From positions 380,185-444,184 of the forward strand of contig NZ_QPIX01000003.1 of NCBI RefSeq assembly GCF_003337715.1: a stretch of DNA of 64,000 bases. Reading direction: 5' to 3'. Positions 27,666-36,593 of the stretch are shown piece by piece. The notes beneath the pieces are model-generated. The model saw nothing but the letters and a program-made list of their open reading frames with translations, made no database searches and had not been told where the DNA came from. A program made the translations under genes and the position numbers. Positions within the stretch are counted from its first letter, which is position 1. Every line of letters begins with the position of its first letter. The DNA comes from Ciceribacter lividus (GTDB lineage Bacteria > Pseudomonadota > Alphaproteobacteria > Rhizobiales > Rhizobiaceae).

Positions 27666-28553
27666 TCAGAGACGGAAGAGCGGCTCGTGACGTCCGGCGA
27701 CGGTGATGCCCAGGTCGAAGGTCGCGCCGGAGAGCGGGTCGTCGGCGCGCGCGGCGGCATCCAGTCCCTCGTGGCAGGAGGTCACGAGCAGGCGGTCTGC
27801 GGTTTTGCCGAAGAAAGCGGGGCAGGTGACTCGCCGCGTCGGCATTTCATAGCGCGCGAGATGTGTGCCGTCCGGGGCGTAGCGGTCGACGCAGGCTCCG
27901 TCCCATCGGGCATTCCAGATCGTGCCTTCGCTGTCGCAGACCGATCCGTCGAAGACGCCGCGCATCGACGTGCCGTCGATCAGCACGCTCGCGGGGCCGA
28001 CCGGCAGGCCGGTTGCCGGGTCGAGCGGCACACGCATCAGGTGGTTCACCTTCGAATCCGTGTAGTAACCGATCGCGCCGTCCGGCGAGAAGCAGATGGC
28101 GTTCGGTATGCCGATCCTGTCGATGATCCGGGTGACCGTCGTGCCGACGACGTGATAGATCGCCCCGGCTTCGGGCTCGGCCTTCTTGCTCATCGTGCCG
28201 ATCCAGAGCGCGCCGGACGGATGCACGCGGCCGTCGTTGGAGCGGTTTCCCGGCTTTTCGGGCTCCAGTTCCGCGTGGCGGGTCAGCGTTCCCGTCGCGA
28301 CGTCGCGCAGGAAGAGCCCTTCGTCGGAGGCAATCAGTTGCCGCTTCTCGTCGATGAGCGCCAGCACGCTGCCCATGAAGGGGAGCGGATGTGAGCGGCA
28401 GTTGCCGGTCTCCGGATCGTATTCCCAGAGCCGCTTGCCGAGAATGTCGAACCACCAGGCGCGCTGCTGCAGGAAGTCCCATGTCGGACCTTCGCCCAGT
28501 TCGTGGCACTCGTCGCAGAGGACTCTGCCTTGGAAAGAGTGTGTGTCCGTCAC
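27666..28553 (-). CDS. SMP-30/gluconolactonase family protein
   Basis: 295 residues from a GTG start at 28553, preceded by AGAGGAA. Longer in-frame starts would add an Arg-rich, non-homologous leader. Six-bladed beta-propeller with ECHELGEGPTWD (metal-ligand Glu), NDGRVHPSGALWIGTMS (Asn/Asp ligands), and GIPNAICFSPDGAIGYYTDS. Hydrolyses sugar lactones by family. The C-terminal VTCPAFFGKTADRLLVTSC matches sugar-lactone lactonase YvrE-like proteins. No sugar operon surrounds it. Confidence 0.92.
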   Translation of the reverse strand: MTDTHSFQGRVLCDECHELGEGPTWDFLQQRAWWFDILGKRLWEYDPETGNCRSHPLPFMGSVLALIDEKRQLIASDEGLFLRDVATGTLTRHAELEPEKPGNRSNDGRVHPSGALWIGTMSKKAEPEAGAIYHVVGTTVTRIIDRIGIPNAICFSPDGAIGYYTDSKVNHLMRVPLDPATGLPVGPASVLIDGTSMRGVFDGSVCDSEGTIWNARWDGACVDRYAPDGTHLARYEMPTRRVTCPAFFGKTADRLLVTSCHEGLDAAARADDPLSGATFDLGITVAGRHEPLFRL

Positions 28554-28967
28554 GTTGCTGTTCCTCTGTGTGCGCTTGCATGATCGCTCGGGCTTCATGC
28601 GTTTCTTGTCATTTTCGAAAACAGTTGCGGCAAAATTGATCGCCGTGCTGGACTGGCGATGCCTTCTGCGCTTATTCTGCGCGCGGGGGACAGTCAATCG
28701 ACATCGCAGTCCCCGACGCGGGAGCGTTCCCGCCATCCGCCAAATCGTAGTCGCTAAATCTGCATGGCTTTAGAAGGGGTGTAAGGCTAGCCGCGGGGGA
28801 TCGACGCGTTTCCCAAAGCAAATTCTTGATAAGCGTCAATATGTTCGGCACTGGGGTGCAGAACCTGGAGTTTCGTGGGAGAGCTCTGAACTCGGATCTT
28901 GCCGCGTTTGTGGGGATGAGGATCGGCTACCGCCCGGGTCCTTCTATTTCGTGCTCGAAGAAGACAA
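28554..28967. other. Intergenic region, SMP-30 / LuxR
   Basis: 414 bp between divergent genes. It holds a FixK/FNR-type site at 28826-28839 and otherwise no gene I can support; open frames here lack ribosome-binding sites. Confidence 0.6.
28826..28839 (+). promoter_or_regulatory. FixK/FNR-type box upstream of luxR-type gene
   Basis: TTGAT-AAGC-GTCAA, one mismatch from the FNR consensus TTGAT-N4-ATCAA and within the rhizobial FixK TTGA-N6-TCAA form. It is 129 bp upstream of the LuxR-type gene start, leaving room for a promoter and leader. The hsp20 gene has the same TTGAT-N4-GTCAA form. Confidence 0.5.
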
Positions 28968-29711
28968 ATGATGACAACATTGGAATCCGTAACGAGAGCG
29001 GAAAGGGTTGCCGGCTTTGTCAGTGAACTGACGGGCTTCAAGGCACAGTTCGATCTCTTCCGTTTCATGAAGCGTCTTACCGAAAGCTACGGTGCGCGCG
29101 CCTTCATGGTCATGAACATGCCGGGGGCGACGTCGCTCGACCTCGCCAACAGTTCCATCATCACCAATTGGCCCGCTGAACTGATCAGCGAATATGATCA
29201 GGTTCCGCTCTTGGTGAACAGTCCGATCGTGCGTCGACTGCGTAATTCCGCGACGCCTTTCAGTTTCGACATCGATGGCGTTGTGCATGAACGCGATCCC
29301 CGAACGACCATGGCAGCGAAGGAACTCTTCGAGCGTTTCCGGATGACGCGGGGCGCCTATTTCCCCGTGCACGATGCACAGGGCGCGCGTGGCGCCATCT
29401 CGTTTTCCGGAGACCGGGCGCCGTTTTCCTTCCTGGAGATGATGGAGCTCACGTATCTCTCCGTCCACGTCTTCAACCGGCTGGCCGAAATTCGCGATCT
29501 CGACAATCGCGCGACGGGAGCATTGACCGACCGCGAGATCGACTGCCTGAACTGGACGGCAGCCGGCAAGACCAGCGTCGAGATCGCCGAGATTCTCAGT
29601 CTCTCCGAGCATACGATCAATCATTACCTGAACCGGGCGGCGAAGAAGCTCGACACGGTCAACCGGACGCAGGCCGTTGCCAAGGCCCTGCGGCTCGGGT
29701 TGATCAAATAG
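28968..29711 (+). CDS. LuxR-family solo regulator (autoinducer-domain type)
   Basis: 247 residues (a second ATG follows directly). N-terminal autoinducer-binding-like domain (about 20-165) and C-terminal LuxR/GerE helix-turn-helix (about 180-245): LTDREIDCLNWTAAGKTSVE then IAEILSLSEHTINHYLNRAA. The ligand pocket keeps a Trp (NWPAELISEY) but the usual Asp-Pro that binds the acyl-homoserine lactone amide reads Ser-Pro (NSPIV), so the ligand may differ. No luxI-type synthase is present in the window, hence a solo. Confidence 0.9.
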   Translation: MMTTLESVTRAERVAGFVSELTGFKAQFDLFRFMKRLTESYGARAFMVMNMPGATSLDLANSSIITNWPAELISEYDQVPLLVNSPIVRRLRNSATPFSFDIDGVVHERDPRTTMAAKELFERFRMTRGAYFPVHDAQGARGAISFSGDRAPFSFLEMMELTYLSVHVFNRLAEIRDLDNRATGALTDREIDCLNWTAAGKTSVEIAEILSLSEHTINHYLNRAAKKLDTVNRTQAVAKALRLGLIK

Positions 29712-29850
29712 CCGGCAAAGGCGGGCGGTGCCGGTAAATTGTGCAGGGCACAATAGTCGGGACGAAAATTTGGGCGCTGCACGCCCGTCCCGGACGCATG
29801 TGACGGCCGTCGAAGCCCGAATGCCGCGATTTCAGGGGTTCTGCCGCATC

Positions 29851-29866
29851 TGGCACGCCGTATGCA
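29851..29866 (+). promoter_or_regulatory. Sigma54 (RpoN) promoter
   Basis: TGGCACG-CCGT-ATGCA matches the -24/-12 consensus TGGCACG-N4-TTGCA with a single mismatch; the GG and GC doublets are 12 bases apart as required. Transcription would start near 29877, about 260 bp before mrp. Confidence 0.65.
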
Positions 29867-29876
29867 TTCAATCTGG

Positions 29877-29990
29877 CAGGTCCAGAGGGGACTGACAAAG
29901 GCACCCGAGGAGAGGATGCCTTGGAAAGCGAAGCCGCCGGTTCGGGGAAGCAGCGCCGAAGAGAGCGCGCCGAACGTTCCGGCGGCTTTT
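29877..29990 (+). ncRNA. Candidate sigma54-dependent small transcript
   Basis: Begins at the predicted RpoN start and ends at a terminator-like hairpin: AAGCCGCCGG (29931-29940) plus TTCGG pair with CCGAA plus CCGGCGGCTT (29979-29988), with an internal bulge of CGTT and a 24-base loop, followed by TTTT overlapping the stem end. Predicted length about 114 nt. An ATG with a strong ribosome-binding site lies inside it, so it could be an mRNA leader instead. Confidence 0.45.
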
Positions 29991-30122
29991 CCGTCTCTAC
30001 GAGTACGAAACGCCGGTGCCGAATATGTCCGTAAGCCGCGTTCCGGCGTCGCGGTTTCATCTGATTCCCGCACTTTGCGGTTGGCGGCGGGCTGTCGCTC
30101 GACTATCTACGCAGGAGGCTAG
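29916..30122 (+). CDS. Possible small protein behind the sigma54 promoter
   Basis: 68-codon frame starting MPWKAKPPVRGSSAEES, preceded by GAGGAGAGG directly before the ATG, a strong ribosome-binding site. Arg/Ala/Ser-rich and without a recognisable domain or membrane segment. It spans the hairpin at 29931-29990 and ends 16 bp before mrp. The strong site and promoter favour translation; the composition looks like random GC-rich frame. Confidence 0.3.
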   Translation: MPWKAKPPVRGSSAEESAPNVPAAFPSLRVRNAGAEYVRKPRSGVAVSSDSRTLRLAAGCRSTIYAGG

Positions 30123-30138
30123 TTAGAGCGAGGCAGGC

Positions 30139-31278
30139 ATGGCGGAGTTCACGCGCGAACAGGTTCTTGAGACTCTGAAGTCGGTCCGCGGACCGGGTTT
30201 CGATCGCAACATCGTCGACCTCGGCATGGTGTCGGACATCTTCATTTCCGACGGCAAGGTCTATTTCTCGATCACCGTTCCGGCCGACCGCGCCCAGGAA
30301 CTCGAGCCTCTGCGCGTTGCCGCCGAGCGGGCGGTCAAGGCGATGCCGGGTGTCAAAGGCGCGCTGGTGAGCCTCACGGCCGAGCGCAAGGCCGGGTCGG
30401 CGCCTTCGACACCCCCGCAGGGCGCGGGCCACGCCCATCATGCGTCCGGACAGGCACAGCCCCAGCGTCCCGCAAAGGCCGGCATTCCGGGCATCAAGTC
30501 GATCGTCGCGGTCGCCTCCGGCAAGGGTGGCGTCGGCAAGTCGACGACCGCAGTCAATCTCGCGCTCGCGCTCAAGGCGAACGGCCTGAAGGTCGGCATT
30601 CTCGACGCCGACGTCTACGGCCCGTCGATGCCGCGGCTGCTCGGCATTACGGGCAAGCCGAAGCAGATCGAAGGCCGGATGATCATGCCGATGGAGAATT
30701 ACGGCCTGAAGGCGATGTCGATGGGCTTTCTCGTGGACGAGGGAACGGCGATGATCTGGCGCGGTCCGATGGTCCAGTCGGCGCTGATGCAGATGCTGCG
30801 CGAAGTCGCCTGGGGCGAACTCGACGTTCTTGTCGTCGACATGCCGCCCGGCACCGGCGACGCCCAGCTAACCATGGCCCAGCAGGTGCCGCTCTCGGGT
30901 GCGGTGATTGTCTCGACGCCGCAGGATCTCGCGCTCATCGATGCGCGCAAGGGCCTCAACATGTTCAACAAGGTCGAGGTGCCGGTGCTCGGCATCGTCG
31001 AGAACATGAGCTATTTCATCGCGCCGGATACCGGGGCCCGCTACGACATCTTCGGCCACGGCGGTGCGAAGGCCGAGGCCGAGAAGATCGGTGTGCCCTT
31101 CCTCGGAGAAGTGCCGCTGACGATCGAGATCCGCGAGACTTCGGACGCCGGCACGCCGGTCGTCGTATCCCATCCCGACGAGCCGCAGGCGAAGGTCTAT
31201 CGCGACATTGCCGAAAAGGTCTGGCGGCAGGTCGGCATCGGAGCCCGGCGGCAGGCACCCTCGATCGTCTTCGAATAG
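30139..31278 (+). CDS. mrp: Mrp/ApbC-family Fe-S cluster carrier ATPase
   Basis: 379 residues. N-terminal MIP18-like DUF59 domain (about 5-80; VRGPGFDRNIVDLGMV), a Pro/His-rich linker, then a P-loop ATPase with the deviant Walker A GKGGVGKST (about 130-138), DADVYGPSMPR and DMPPGTGDAQLT. It transfers iron-sulfur clusters to apoproteins in the cytosol. The C-terminal CxxC motif seen in many Mrp proteins appears absent: ENMSYFIAPDTGARYDIFG has no Cys, a variant known in alphaproteobacteria. Confidence 0.95.
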   Translation: MAEFTREQVLETLKSVRGPGFDRNIVDLGMVSDIFISDGKVYFSITVPADRAQELEPLRVAAERAVKAMPGVKGALVSLTAERKAGSAPSTPPQGAGHAHHASGQAQPQRPAKAGIPGIKSIVAVASGKGGVGKSTTAVNLALALKANGLKVGILDADVYGPSMPRLLGITGKPKQIEGRMIMPMENYGLKAMSMGFLVDEGTAMIWRGPMVQSALMQMLREVAWGELDVLVVDMPPGTGDAQLTMAQQVPLSGAVIVSTPQDLALIDARKGLNMFNKVEVPVLGIVENMSYFIAPDTGARYDIFGHGGAKAEAEKIGVPFLGEVPLTIEIRETSDAGTPVVVSHPDEPQAKVYRDIAEKVWRQVGIGARRQAPSIVFE

Positions 31279-31366
31279 GGGCGAGGCAAGGTCCGGCATG
31301 TGGTACGCGAACTCTGGGCTGCCGCCGCCCCGGGGGGAGAAGGGGCGGCGACAGGTGCGAAGACCG

Positions 31367-31840
31367 CTATTTCTCGATGGCGATCTTGCGCTCCTTGGGA
31401 GCTGAACCGGGTTTCTTCGGCATGGTGACAGTCAGAACGCCCTTGTCGAATTTTGCGCTGACCGCCGCTTCGTCCACGCTCGCGGGCAGGCTCATCGAAC
31501 GCTGGAAGCTGCCGTAGCGCCGTTCGATCAGGCGGTAATTGTCCTTCTCGTCCTTCTTTTCGAACTTCTTTTCGCCCTTCAGCGTCAGTACGCCATTCTG
31601 GATGGATACGTCGACATCGCTTTCGGAAATGCCCGGCAGTTCCGCCGTCAGCGTGATCGCGGTGTCGTTCTCGGCAACATCGATCGACGGCGCCATGAAG
31701 CTCTCGGTCTTGCCGGTTCCCTTCACGAGACCGCTGCGACCGAAGAAGCCGTCGAACACCTTGTCCATTTCCTTGCGGAATTCGGCGAAGGGATTGTCCG
31801 ACCAGAGACTTGGAAGAGAACCAGAAGACTTTTCGTTCAT
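31367..31840 (-). CDS. Small heat shock protein (Hsp20/alpha-crystallin)
   Basis: 157 residues. N-terminal arm with FAEFRKEMDKVFDGFFG, alpha-crystallin domain (about 50-140) with ENDTAITLTAELPGISESDV, and the conserved GVLTVTMPK near the C-terminus; the I-x-I tail reads KIAI. ATP-independent holdase. AAAGGAGGATGCA is a strong ribosome-binding site. A FixK/FNR-type box lies 62 bp upstream; I see no convincing ROSE thermometer hairpin in the short leader. Confidence 0.95.
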   Translation of the reverse strand: MNEKSSGSLPSLWSDNPFAEFRKEMDKVFDGFFGRSGLVKGTGKTESFMAPSIDVAENDTAITLTAELPGISESDVDVSIQNGVLTLKGEKKFEKKDEKDNYRLIERRYGSFQRSMSLPASVDEAAVSAKFDKGVLTVTMPKKPGSAPKERKIAIEK

Positions 31841-31901
31841 TGCATCCTCCTTTGGCTTTTCACCGACAGACAGAATACTAGAGAACGTGTTTCAGTAATC
31901 C

Positions 31902-31915
31902 TTGATTTAGGTCAA
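31902..31915 (-). promoter_or_regulatory. FixK/FNR-type box upstream of hsp20
   Basis: Reads TTGAC-CTAA-ATCAA on the coding strand (TTGAT-TTAG-GTCAA on plus), one mismatch from the FNR/FixK consensus. Centre is about 68 bp upstream of the ATG, which would suit a class II position (-41.5) with a leader of roughly 27 bases. Suggests microaerobic induction of the chaperone. Confidence 0.5.
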
Positions 31916-32101
31916 GCTGAAGAATGGCGAAGCAGTCCGCCGATCGGCCCCGCTGCCGCTGCGCTCTTCGAACGCCGCTCTTCGAACGCCTGTTCCACAA
32001 GGCCGTGGGCCTGACAACATGGCTCTTGCCATCCGGGGGGCAGTTGTGATTGTCTCCGCCGTCGGAGCGGCCCGACCCTCCGGAGCTGAAAGGCGTCTCG
32101 A

Positions 32102-33079
32102 TTGATCAGAGCGTGCCGCAACCGCGGAGATGCGGAAATTATCCTGCCGGGCAATGCCCCGCAGAGTCTCGACCCCGACATTCTCTGGCTCGACCTGGTG
32201 AACCCCGACCGCGAGGAGGAGTTGCTGGTCGAGGGACTGCTCGGCATTCCGTTGCCGACGCGGGAAGAGTTGAAGGACATCGAACCGTCCAGTCGACTCT
32301 ACGTGGAAGAAGGCGGCGTTTATATGACCGCGTCCCTGGTCTGGAAGGTCGAAACAGGTCTCCCGGAGCTCACGGACGTGGCCTTCATCCTCTGCGGCAA
32401 CCGTCTGGTCACGATCCGCTACGCCGAGCCGAAGTCCTTCGTGCTGTTCACCGCCGCCCTGCATCGTACGGCGGTCAAGTACCGCACCGGTGCCGAGCTC
32501 ATGGCGCGTCTCCTCGAGACGATCGCCGACCGCACGGCCGAGATCCTCGAAGTGACCGTCGCGCGCATCGACGCCCTTGCGGCGGATGTCTTCGTCGATC
32601 AGAAGACCGCCAGACGCCGGCCGCCGCGCTACCTCGAAGACAAACTGATCGATATCGCCGGCCACCAGCGCCTCGTCAGCAAGACCCGCGACAGCCTCGT
32701 CTCGCTTTCGCGCCTCGTCTCGTTCTTCCGGGCCCTTCCCCTGATCCGTCACGACCAGGAGGCGGGCGAACTCCTGCGGATCGTCAGCCGTGACGTCCAG
32801 TCGCTGTCCGAGCACGCGGCGTTCGTATCGAGCAACATCACCTTCATGCTCGATGCATCGCTCGGGCTCATCAATGTCGAACAGAATGCCATCATCAAGA
32901 TCTTCTCGATCGCCTCGGTCGTCTTCCTCCCCCCGACCCTGGTCGCATCCGTCTACGGGATGAACTTTCAATTCATGCCCGAATTGAGCTGGAACTACGG
33001 CTACGCCCTTGCTCTTCTGCTGATGCTGTTGTCGGCCGTAATTCCGTTCCTGTTTTTCCGCTGGAAAGGCTGGCTCTGA
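32102..33079 (+). CDS. corA: CorA-family divalent cation (Mg/Co) transporter
   Basis: 325 residues from a TTG start at 32102, with AAAGG ahead. Large N-terminal cytosolic domain, long stalk helix, then two C-terminal membrane helices (about 262-282 and 295-315) with the selectivity motif YGMNF just after the first. Pentameric Mg2+ channel by homology. The MPEL-like loop reads MPEL. It ends 7 bp before kup, so the two ion-uptake genes are probably co-transcribed. Confidence 0.95.
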   Translation: MIRACRNRGDAEIILPGNAPQSLDPDILWLDLVNPDREEELLVEGLLGIPLPTREELKDIEPSSRLYVEEGGVYMTASLVWKVETGLPELTDVAFILCGNRLVTIRYAEPKSFVLFTAALHRTAVKYRTGAELMARLLETIADRTAEILEVTVARIDALAADVFVDQKTARRRPPRYLEDKLIDIAGHQRLVSKTRDSLVSLSRLVSFFRALPLIRHDQEAGELLRIVSRDVQSLSEHAAFVSSNITFMLDASLGLINVEQNAIIKIFSIASVVFLPPTLVASVYGMNFQFMPELSWNYGYALALLLMLLSAVIPFLFFRWKGWL

Positions 33080-33086
33080 GGAGCCT

Positions 33087-34994
33087 GTGTCACTCATGCC
33101 TCATACCCATTCGACTCTGCCCGCCGAGGGCAAGGACTTTCGTCGCCTCCTCGGTCTCGCAATCGGTTCCGTCGGCGTCGTTTACGGCGACATCGGCACC
33201 AGCCCGCTATACGCATTCCGCGAGGCGCTGAAGCCGGTCGCCCACGACGGCATCACGCGCGTCGAGATCATCGGTATCATTTCGCTGATGATCTGGGCGC
33301 TGACGATCATCGTGACACTCAAATACGTGCTGTTCCTCCTACGGGCCGACAACGACGGCGAAGGCGGCACGCTGTCGCTGCTGGCACTGCTGATGAAGCA
33401 TGCCGGCCGCCATTCGACCGTGCTGATGTTCCTGGGGCTGATCGGCGCGGCACTCTTCCTGGGCGACGCGATGATCACGCCGGCGCTTTCGGTCCTCTCC
33501 GCCGTCGAAGGTCTCAAACTCGCCGTGCCGCAATCGGCGGATTACATCGTCCTCATCTCCGTCGGCATCCTGTTCGGCCTCTTCACCGTTCAATCGCGTG
33601 GCACCGGCGTCGTGGCGAAGTTCTTCGGGCCGATCACCGTGCTCTGGTTCGTCGCCATGGCGCTCGGCGGGCTGCTGCACATCTCCGACGACCTCGGCAT
33701 CTTTGCCGCCTTCAACCCCTGGCATGCCGTCACCTTCCTCTGGCGGGAGCAGTTTCTCGGTATCGTCGTGCTCGGTGCGGTCTTCCTGACGGTCACGGGG
33801 GCGGAAGCCCTTTATGCCGACCTTGGCCATTTCGGCCGTCAGCCGATCCAGCTCGCCTGGTTCGTGCTCGTCTTCCCGGCGCTGGTATTGAACTATCTCG
33901 GGCAGGGCGCGCTGGTGCTCAAGCATCCCGAAACGGCGTCTGATCCCTTTTTCCTGATGTTCCCCGAGTGGGCACTGCTGCCGATGGTCATCCTGGCGAC
34001 GGCCGCGACCATCATCGCCAGCCAGGCGGTGATCACCGGCGCCTTCTCGCTGGTGCGCCAGGCGATCCACCTCGGGTTCCTGCCGCGGATGCAGATCCTC
34101 TTCACCTCGGAGACCCATACCGGCCAGATCTACCTGCCTTCCGTCAATGCGTTGCTTCTGATCGGCGTGCTCGGCCTCGTCCTGCTCTTCGAAAGCTCGG
34201 AAGCGCTCGCCACCGCCTACGGCATCTCGGTCACCGGTGCGATGGTCGTGACCACGATCATGGCCTTCGAATTCGTCCGCATCCGGTGGAACTGGTCGCG
34301 GCTGGTCGCCACCGTCGTCCTGTTGCCGCTGCTCTCCCTCGAGCTGGTCTTCCTCGGCGCCAACATGTTCAAGATTCACGACGGCGGCTATGTGCCGGTG
34401 CTGTTCGCTGCCGGCTTCACCGTCGTGATGTGGACCTGGCGGCGCGGCACGGCGATCCTGTTCGCGAAGACCCGCCACACCGACGTGCCGCTCCAGCCCT
34501 TCGTCACCTCGCTCGAGAAGAGCGAGCACCCGCCGGTCGCCGTCGCCGGCACTGCCGTCTTCCTGACTAGCGATCCCGAGACGGCGCCTGCAGCCCTTCT
34601 GCACAATCTGAAGCACAACCACGTGCTCCACGAGCGCAACATCATCCTGACGATCAAGACGGTGAGCCGTCCGCGGGCGGGCGAAGCCGAGCGTTTCGTC
34701 GTGGAGCCGATTTCGGACCGGTTCTCGCGTGTGGAAATCCGTTTCGGCTTCATGGAGACGCAGAATGTCTCCAAGGCGCTCGCGAGCCTGCGTCGCGGCG
34801 GGCTGAAGTTCGACATCATGTCGACCTCCTTCTACCTCGGCCGCCGCAAACTGGTGCCGGATGCGAAGTCGGGGATGCCCTATTGGCAGGACCGGCTCTA
34901 TATCGCGCTCGCCAACACCGCTGCCGACCCATCGGACTATTTCCGCCTGCCGGCGAACCGCGTGGTCGAGCTCGGCGCCCACGTCATCATCTGA
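33087..34994 (+). CDS. kup: Low-affinity K+ uptake protein Kup
   Basis: 635 residues, GTG start preceded by GAGGAG. Twelve membrane helices (about 25-450) with the family signature [19 protein letters not shown] (about 30-48), then a cytosolic C-terminal domain. K+/H+ symport across the inner membrane. Rhizobia often have two or more Kup paralogues. Translationally close to corA. A long hairpin follows 31 bp after the stop. Confidence 0.96.
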   Translation: MSLMPHTHSTLPAEGKDFRRLLGLAIGSVGVVYGDIGTSPLYAFREALKPVAHDGITRVEIIGIISLMIWALTIIVTLKYVLFLLRADNDGEGGTLSLLALLMKHAGRHSTVLMFLGLIGAALFLGDAMITPALSVLSAVEGLKLAVPQSADYIVLISVGILFGLFTVQSRGTGVVAKFFGPITVLWFVAMALGGLLHISDDLGIFAAFNPWHAVTFLWREQFLGIVVLGAVFLTVTGAEALYADLGHFGRQPIQLAWFVLVFPALVLNYLGQGALVLKHPETASDPFFLMFPEWALLPMVILATAATIIASQAVITGAFSLVRQAIHLGFLPRMQILFTSETHTGQIYLPSVNALLLIGVLGLVLLFESSEALATAYGISVTGAMVVTTIMAFEFVRIRWNWSRLVATVVLLPLLSLELVFLGANMFKIHDGGYVPVLFAAGFTVVMWTWRRGTAILFAKTRHTDVPLQPFVTSLEKSEHPPVAVAGTAVFLTSDPETAPAALLHNLKHNHVLHERNIILTIKTVSRPRAGEAERFVVEPISDRFSRVEIRFGFMETQNVSKALASLRRGGLKFDIMSTSFYLGRRKLVPDAKSGMPYWQDRLYIALANTAADPSDYFRLPANRVVELGAHVII

Positions 34995-35025
34995 GCCCCG
35001 TACCGCAGACTTTGCCAGATGTGGC

Positions 35026-35058
35026 GTGCGAAAACCCGGCTCTGCCGGGCTTTCGCAC
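35026..35058 (+). terminator. Terminator hairpin after kup
   Basis: GTGCGAAA and CCCGGC on the left pair with GCCGGG and TTTCGCAC on the right, closing on a TCT loop with one A/C mismatch; 14 base pairs in total. No U tract beyond TTT within the stem, but the size and position after kup suit termination. Confidence 0.6.
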
Positions 35059-35084
35059 CGTTGTCGCACGGGCCCGGCCCGGCC

Positions 35085-35107
35085 ATTAACCGATCATCAA
35101 GGTTAAT
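35085..35107. promoter_or_regulatory. Inverted repeat upstream of cell-wall hydrolase gene
   Basis: ATTAACC (35085-35091), 9 bases, GGTTAAT (35101-35107), perfect arms, 50 bp before the start codon. The TTAACC half-sites resemble CtrA half-sites but the spacing is not TTAA-N7-TTAA. Possible operator; regulator unknown. Confidence 0.35.
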
Positions 35108-35156
35108 ATGAGAGGTTTCTCTAATGTAAACCGATGTCGCGTATGGAGTTCCGGTC

Positions 35157-36326
35157 TTGCGTGCCACAAGCCAGATTCGCCACAAAACCGCTTCCCGCTT
35201 CGAAAAATGGAAGTCCCCGGCCGTGCTCGGTGTCATCGCCTGGCTGGTCTTTCCCTCCGTTGCCGCCAGGGCCGACCTTGCGGGGCTCATCGCCGGAACC
35301 GATTTCGGCGGTAGCCAGTGGCGGATGGTGCTGACGGCCTCGCCAGCGGGTTCGGTCCATCAGGCGGAGCTGAGCTTCGGCGAGACGCCGCAGGTGGCGG
35401 CGATCACATCCGACGCCGGCATCCTGCTCCCCGACGGCCGCAAGATCGCGATCGACGGCGGGACGAAGGGGAAGGAGGGCCTTCCCGACGAGGCGCGCGT
35501 AACCCGCAGCCTCAAGAAGGGCCGCATCGTCGCCGTCGAGCCGATGCTGCCGCTGAAGGCCTTCACCGCCGGCTCTATTCTCCAGCGCACGAGTTTCCTG
35601 TTCTCCCCGAAGGACGCTCCGGGCGACCTCACGGCCTTTGCCCGTTCGAAGCCGAAGAAGGTCGATCTCGCGAGCTTCTACTTCAAGAAGGAACCGAAGA
35701 CCGATCCGGCCGTACCGTCGATGCTCGCAGACCTCGTTACCAACCGCAATGCCGACGTGCTCGCGACGGCCTATGCGCCGGCCGAGCCGGACTTTGCCCG
35801 TGTCTCGCCCTTCGATGCCATTCTTACCGAAAAGCAGGAGGCCGGGCGCTTCCGGCCGGAGATCGGCCCGGACGACCATGCCTGGGCCGCCTCGGTGCTG
35901 TCACCCTCCGTCTTCTCCGCCCGCGAACAGCAGTGCCTCGCCTCCGGCATCTATTTCGAGGCGCGCGGCGAGTCGGTGAAGGGGCAGGCAGCCGTCGCTC
36001 AGGTGATCCTGAACCGCGTGCGCAATCCGGCCTATCCCGATACCATCTGCGGCGTCGTCTACCAGAACGAGGACTGGCGCAACCGCTGCCAGTTCTCCTT
36101 CGCCTGTGACAATATCCGCGACCGCGTGAATTCGAAGTACCACTGGAAGGTCGCACGCGAAGTCGCCATGGCCGTGACAGCCGGCAAGATCTGGCTGCCG
36201 GAGGTGGGGTCCGCCACCCACTATCACGCGCTTTACGTCCGTCCGGCCTGGGCGAAGACGATGAAGAAGGTCGGCCGTATCGGTCTCCATGTCTTCTACC
36301 GCACCTACGGCGGCGGGTGGAGCTGA
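35157..36326 (+). CDS. SleB-like cell wall hydrolase (Hydrolase_2 domain)
   Basis: 389 residues from a TTG start. One membrane/signal segment (about 20-38; LGVIAWLVFPSVAARA) exports the protein to the periplasm. A variable middle region is followed by the Hydrolase_2 domain (about 255-385): REQQCLASGIYFEARGES and GQAAVAQVILNRVRNPAYP, with the catalytic-type Glu in YFEARGE. C-terminal YHALYVRPAWAKTMKKVGRIG is conserved. Acts on peptidoglycan glycan strands by homology with the spore lytic enzyme SleB; rhizobia do not sporulate, so cell division or growth is likely. Confidence 0.92.
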   Translation: MRATSQIRHKTASRFEKWKSPAVLGVIAWLVFPSVAARADLAGLIAGTDFGGSQWRMVLTASPAGSVHQAELSFGETPQVAAITSDAGILLPDGRKIAIDGGTKGKEGLPDEARVTRSLKKGRIVAVEPMLPLKAFTAGSILQRTSFLFSPKDAPGDLTAFARSKPKKVDLASFYFKKEPKTDPAVPSMLADLVTNRNADVLATAYAPAEPDFARVSPFDAILTEKQEAGRFRPEIGPDDHAWAASVLSPSVFSAREQQCLASGIYFEARGESVKGQAAVAQVILNRVRNPAYPDTICGVVYQNEDWRNRCQFSFACDNIRDRVNSKYHWKVAREVAMAVTAGKIWLPEVGSATHYHALYVRPAWAKTMKKVGRIGLHVFYRTYGGGWS

Positions 36327-36460
36327 CCCCCCGAAGACGCGGCCGGCTTGGGCCGCCGCGGAGCGATTCCCGGCCGGAATGATGGGCGGATTCGTCGCGT
36401 TCAACTTAAGTCTATGATTTTTCGACGTTAATTTGTGGTGAAACAAGCGCCGTCAGTGCC

Positions 36461-36489
36461 TTGACTATGCGGACACCTAAAATTATGGT
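36461..36489 (+). promoter_or_regulatory. Promoter of the F0 ATP synthase operon
   Basis: TTGACT (36461-36466) and TATGGT (36484-36489) with a 17-base spacer, about 105 bp upstream of atpI. It lies in a 267-bp region after the cell-wall hydrolase gene that otherwise shows no gene. Confidence 0.55.
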
Positions 36490-36593
36490 GCGCGCGACTT
36501 CAAAACGGGTCGGAAGGGTATAAATCCCACCGTTTCTACATTCGTGACAGGCCCGAAACGGCCTGCTGAGGCTGAAATGGAGGCGAGGAGACC

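Noticed and set aside
28787..29068. 93-codon minus-strand frame upstream of the LuxR gene
   Set aside because: It overlaps the LuxR start, has no ribosome-binding site and no recognisable domain.
31841..31900. ROSE-type RNA thermometer in the hsp20 leader
   Set aside because: The leader predicted from the promoter is too short and I could not find a hairpin masking the ribosome-binding site.
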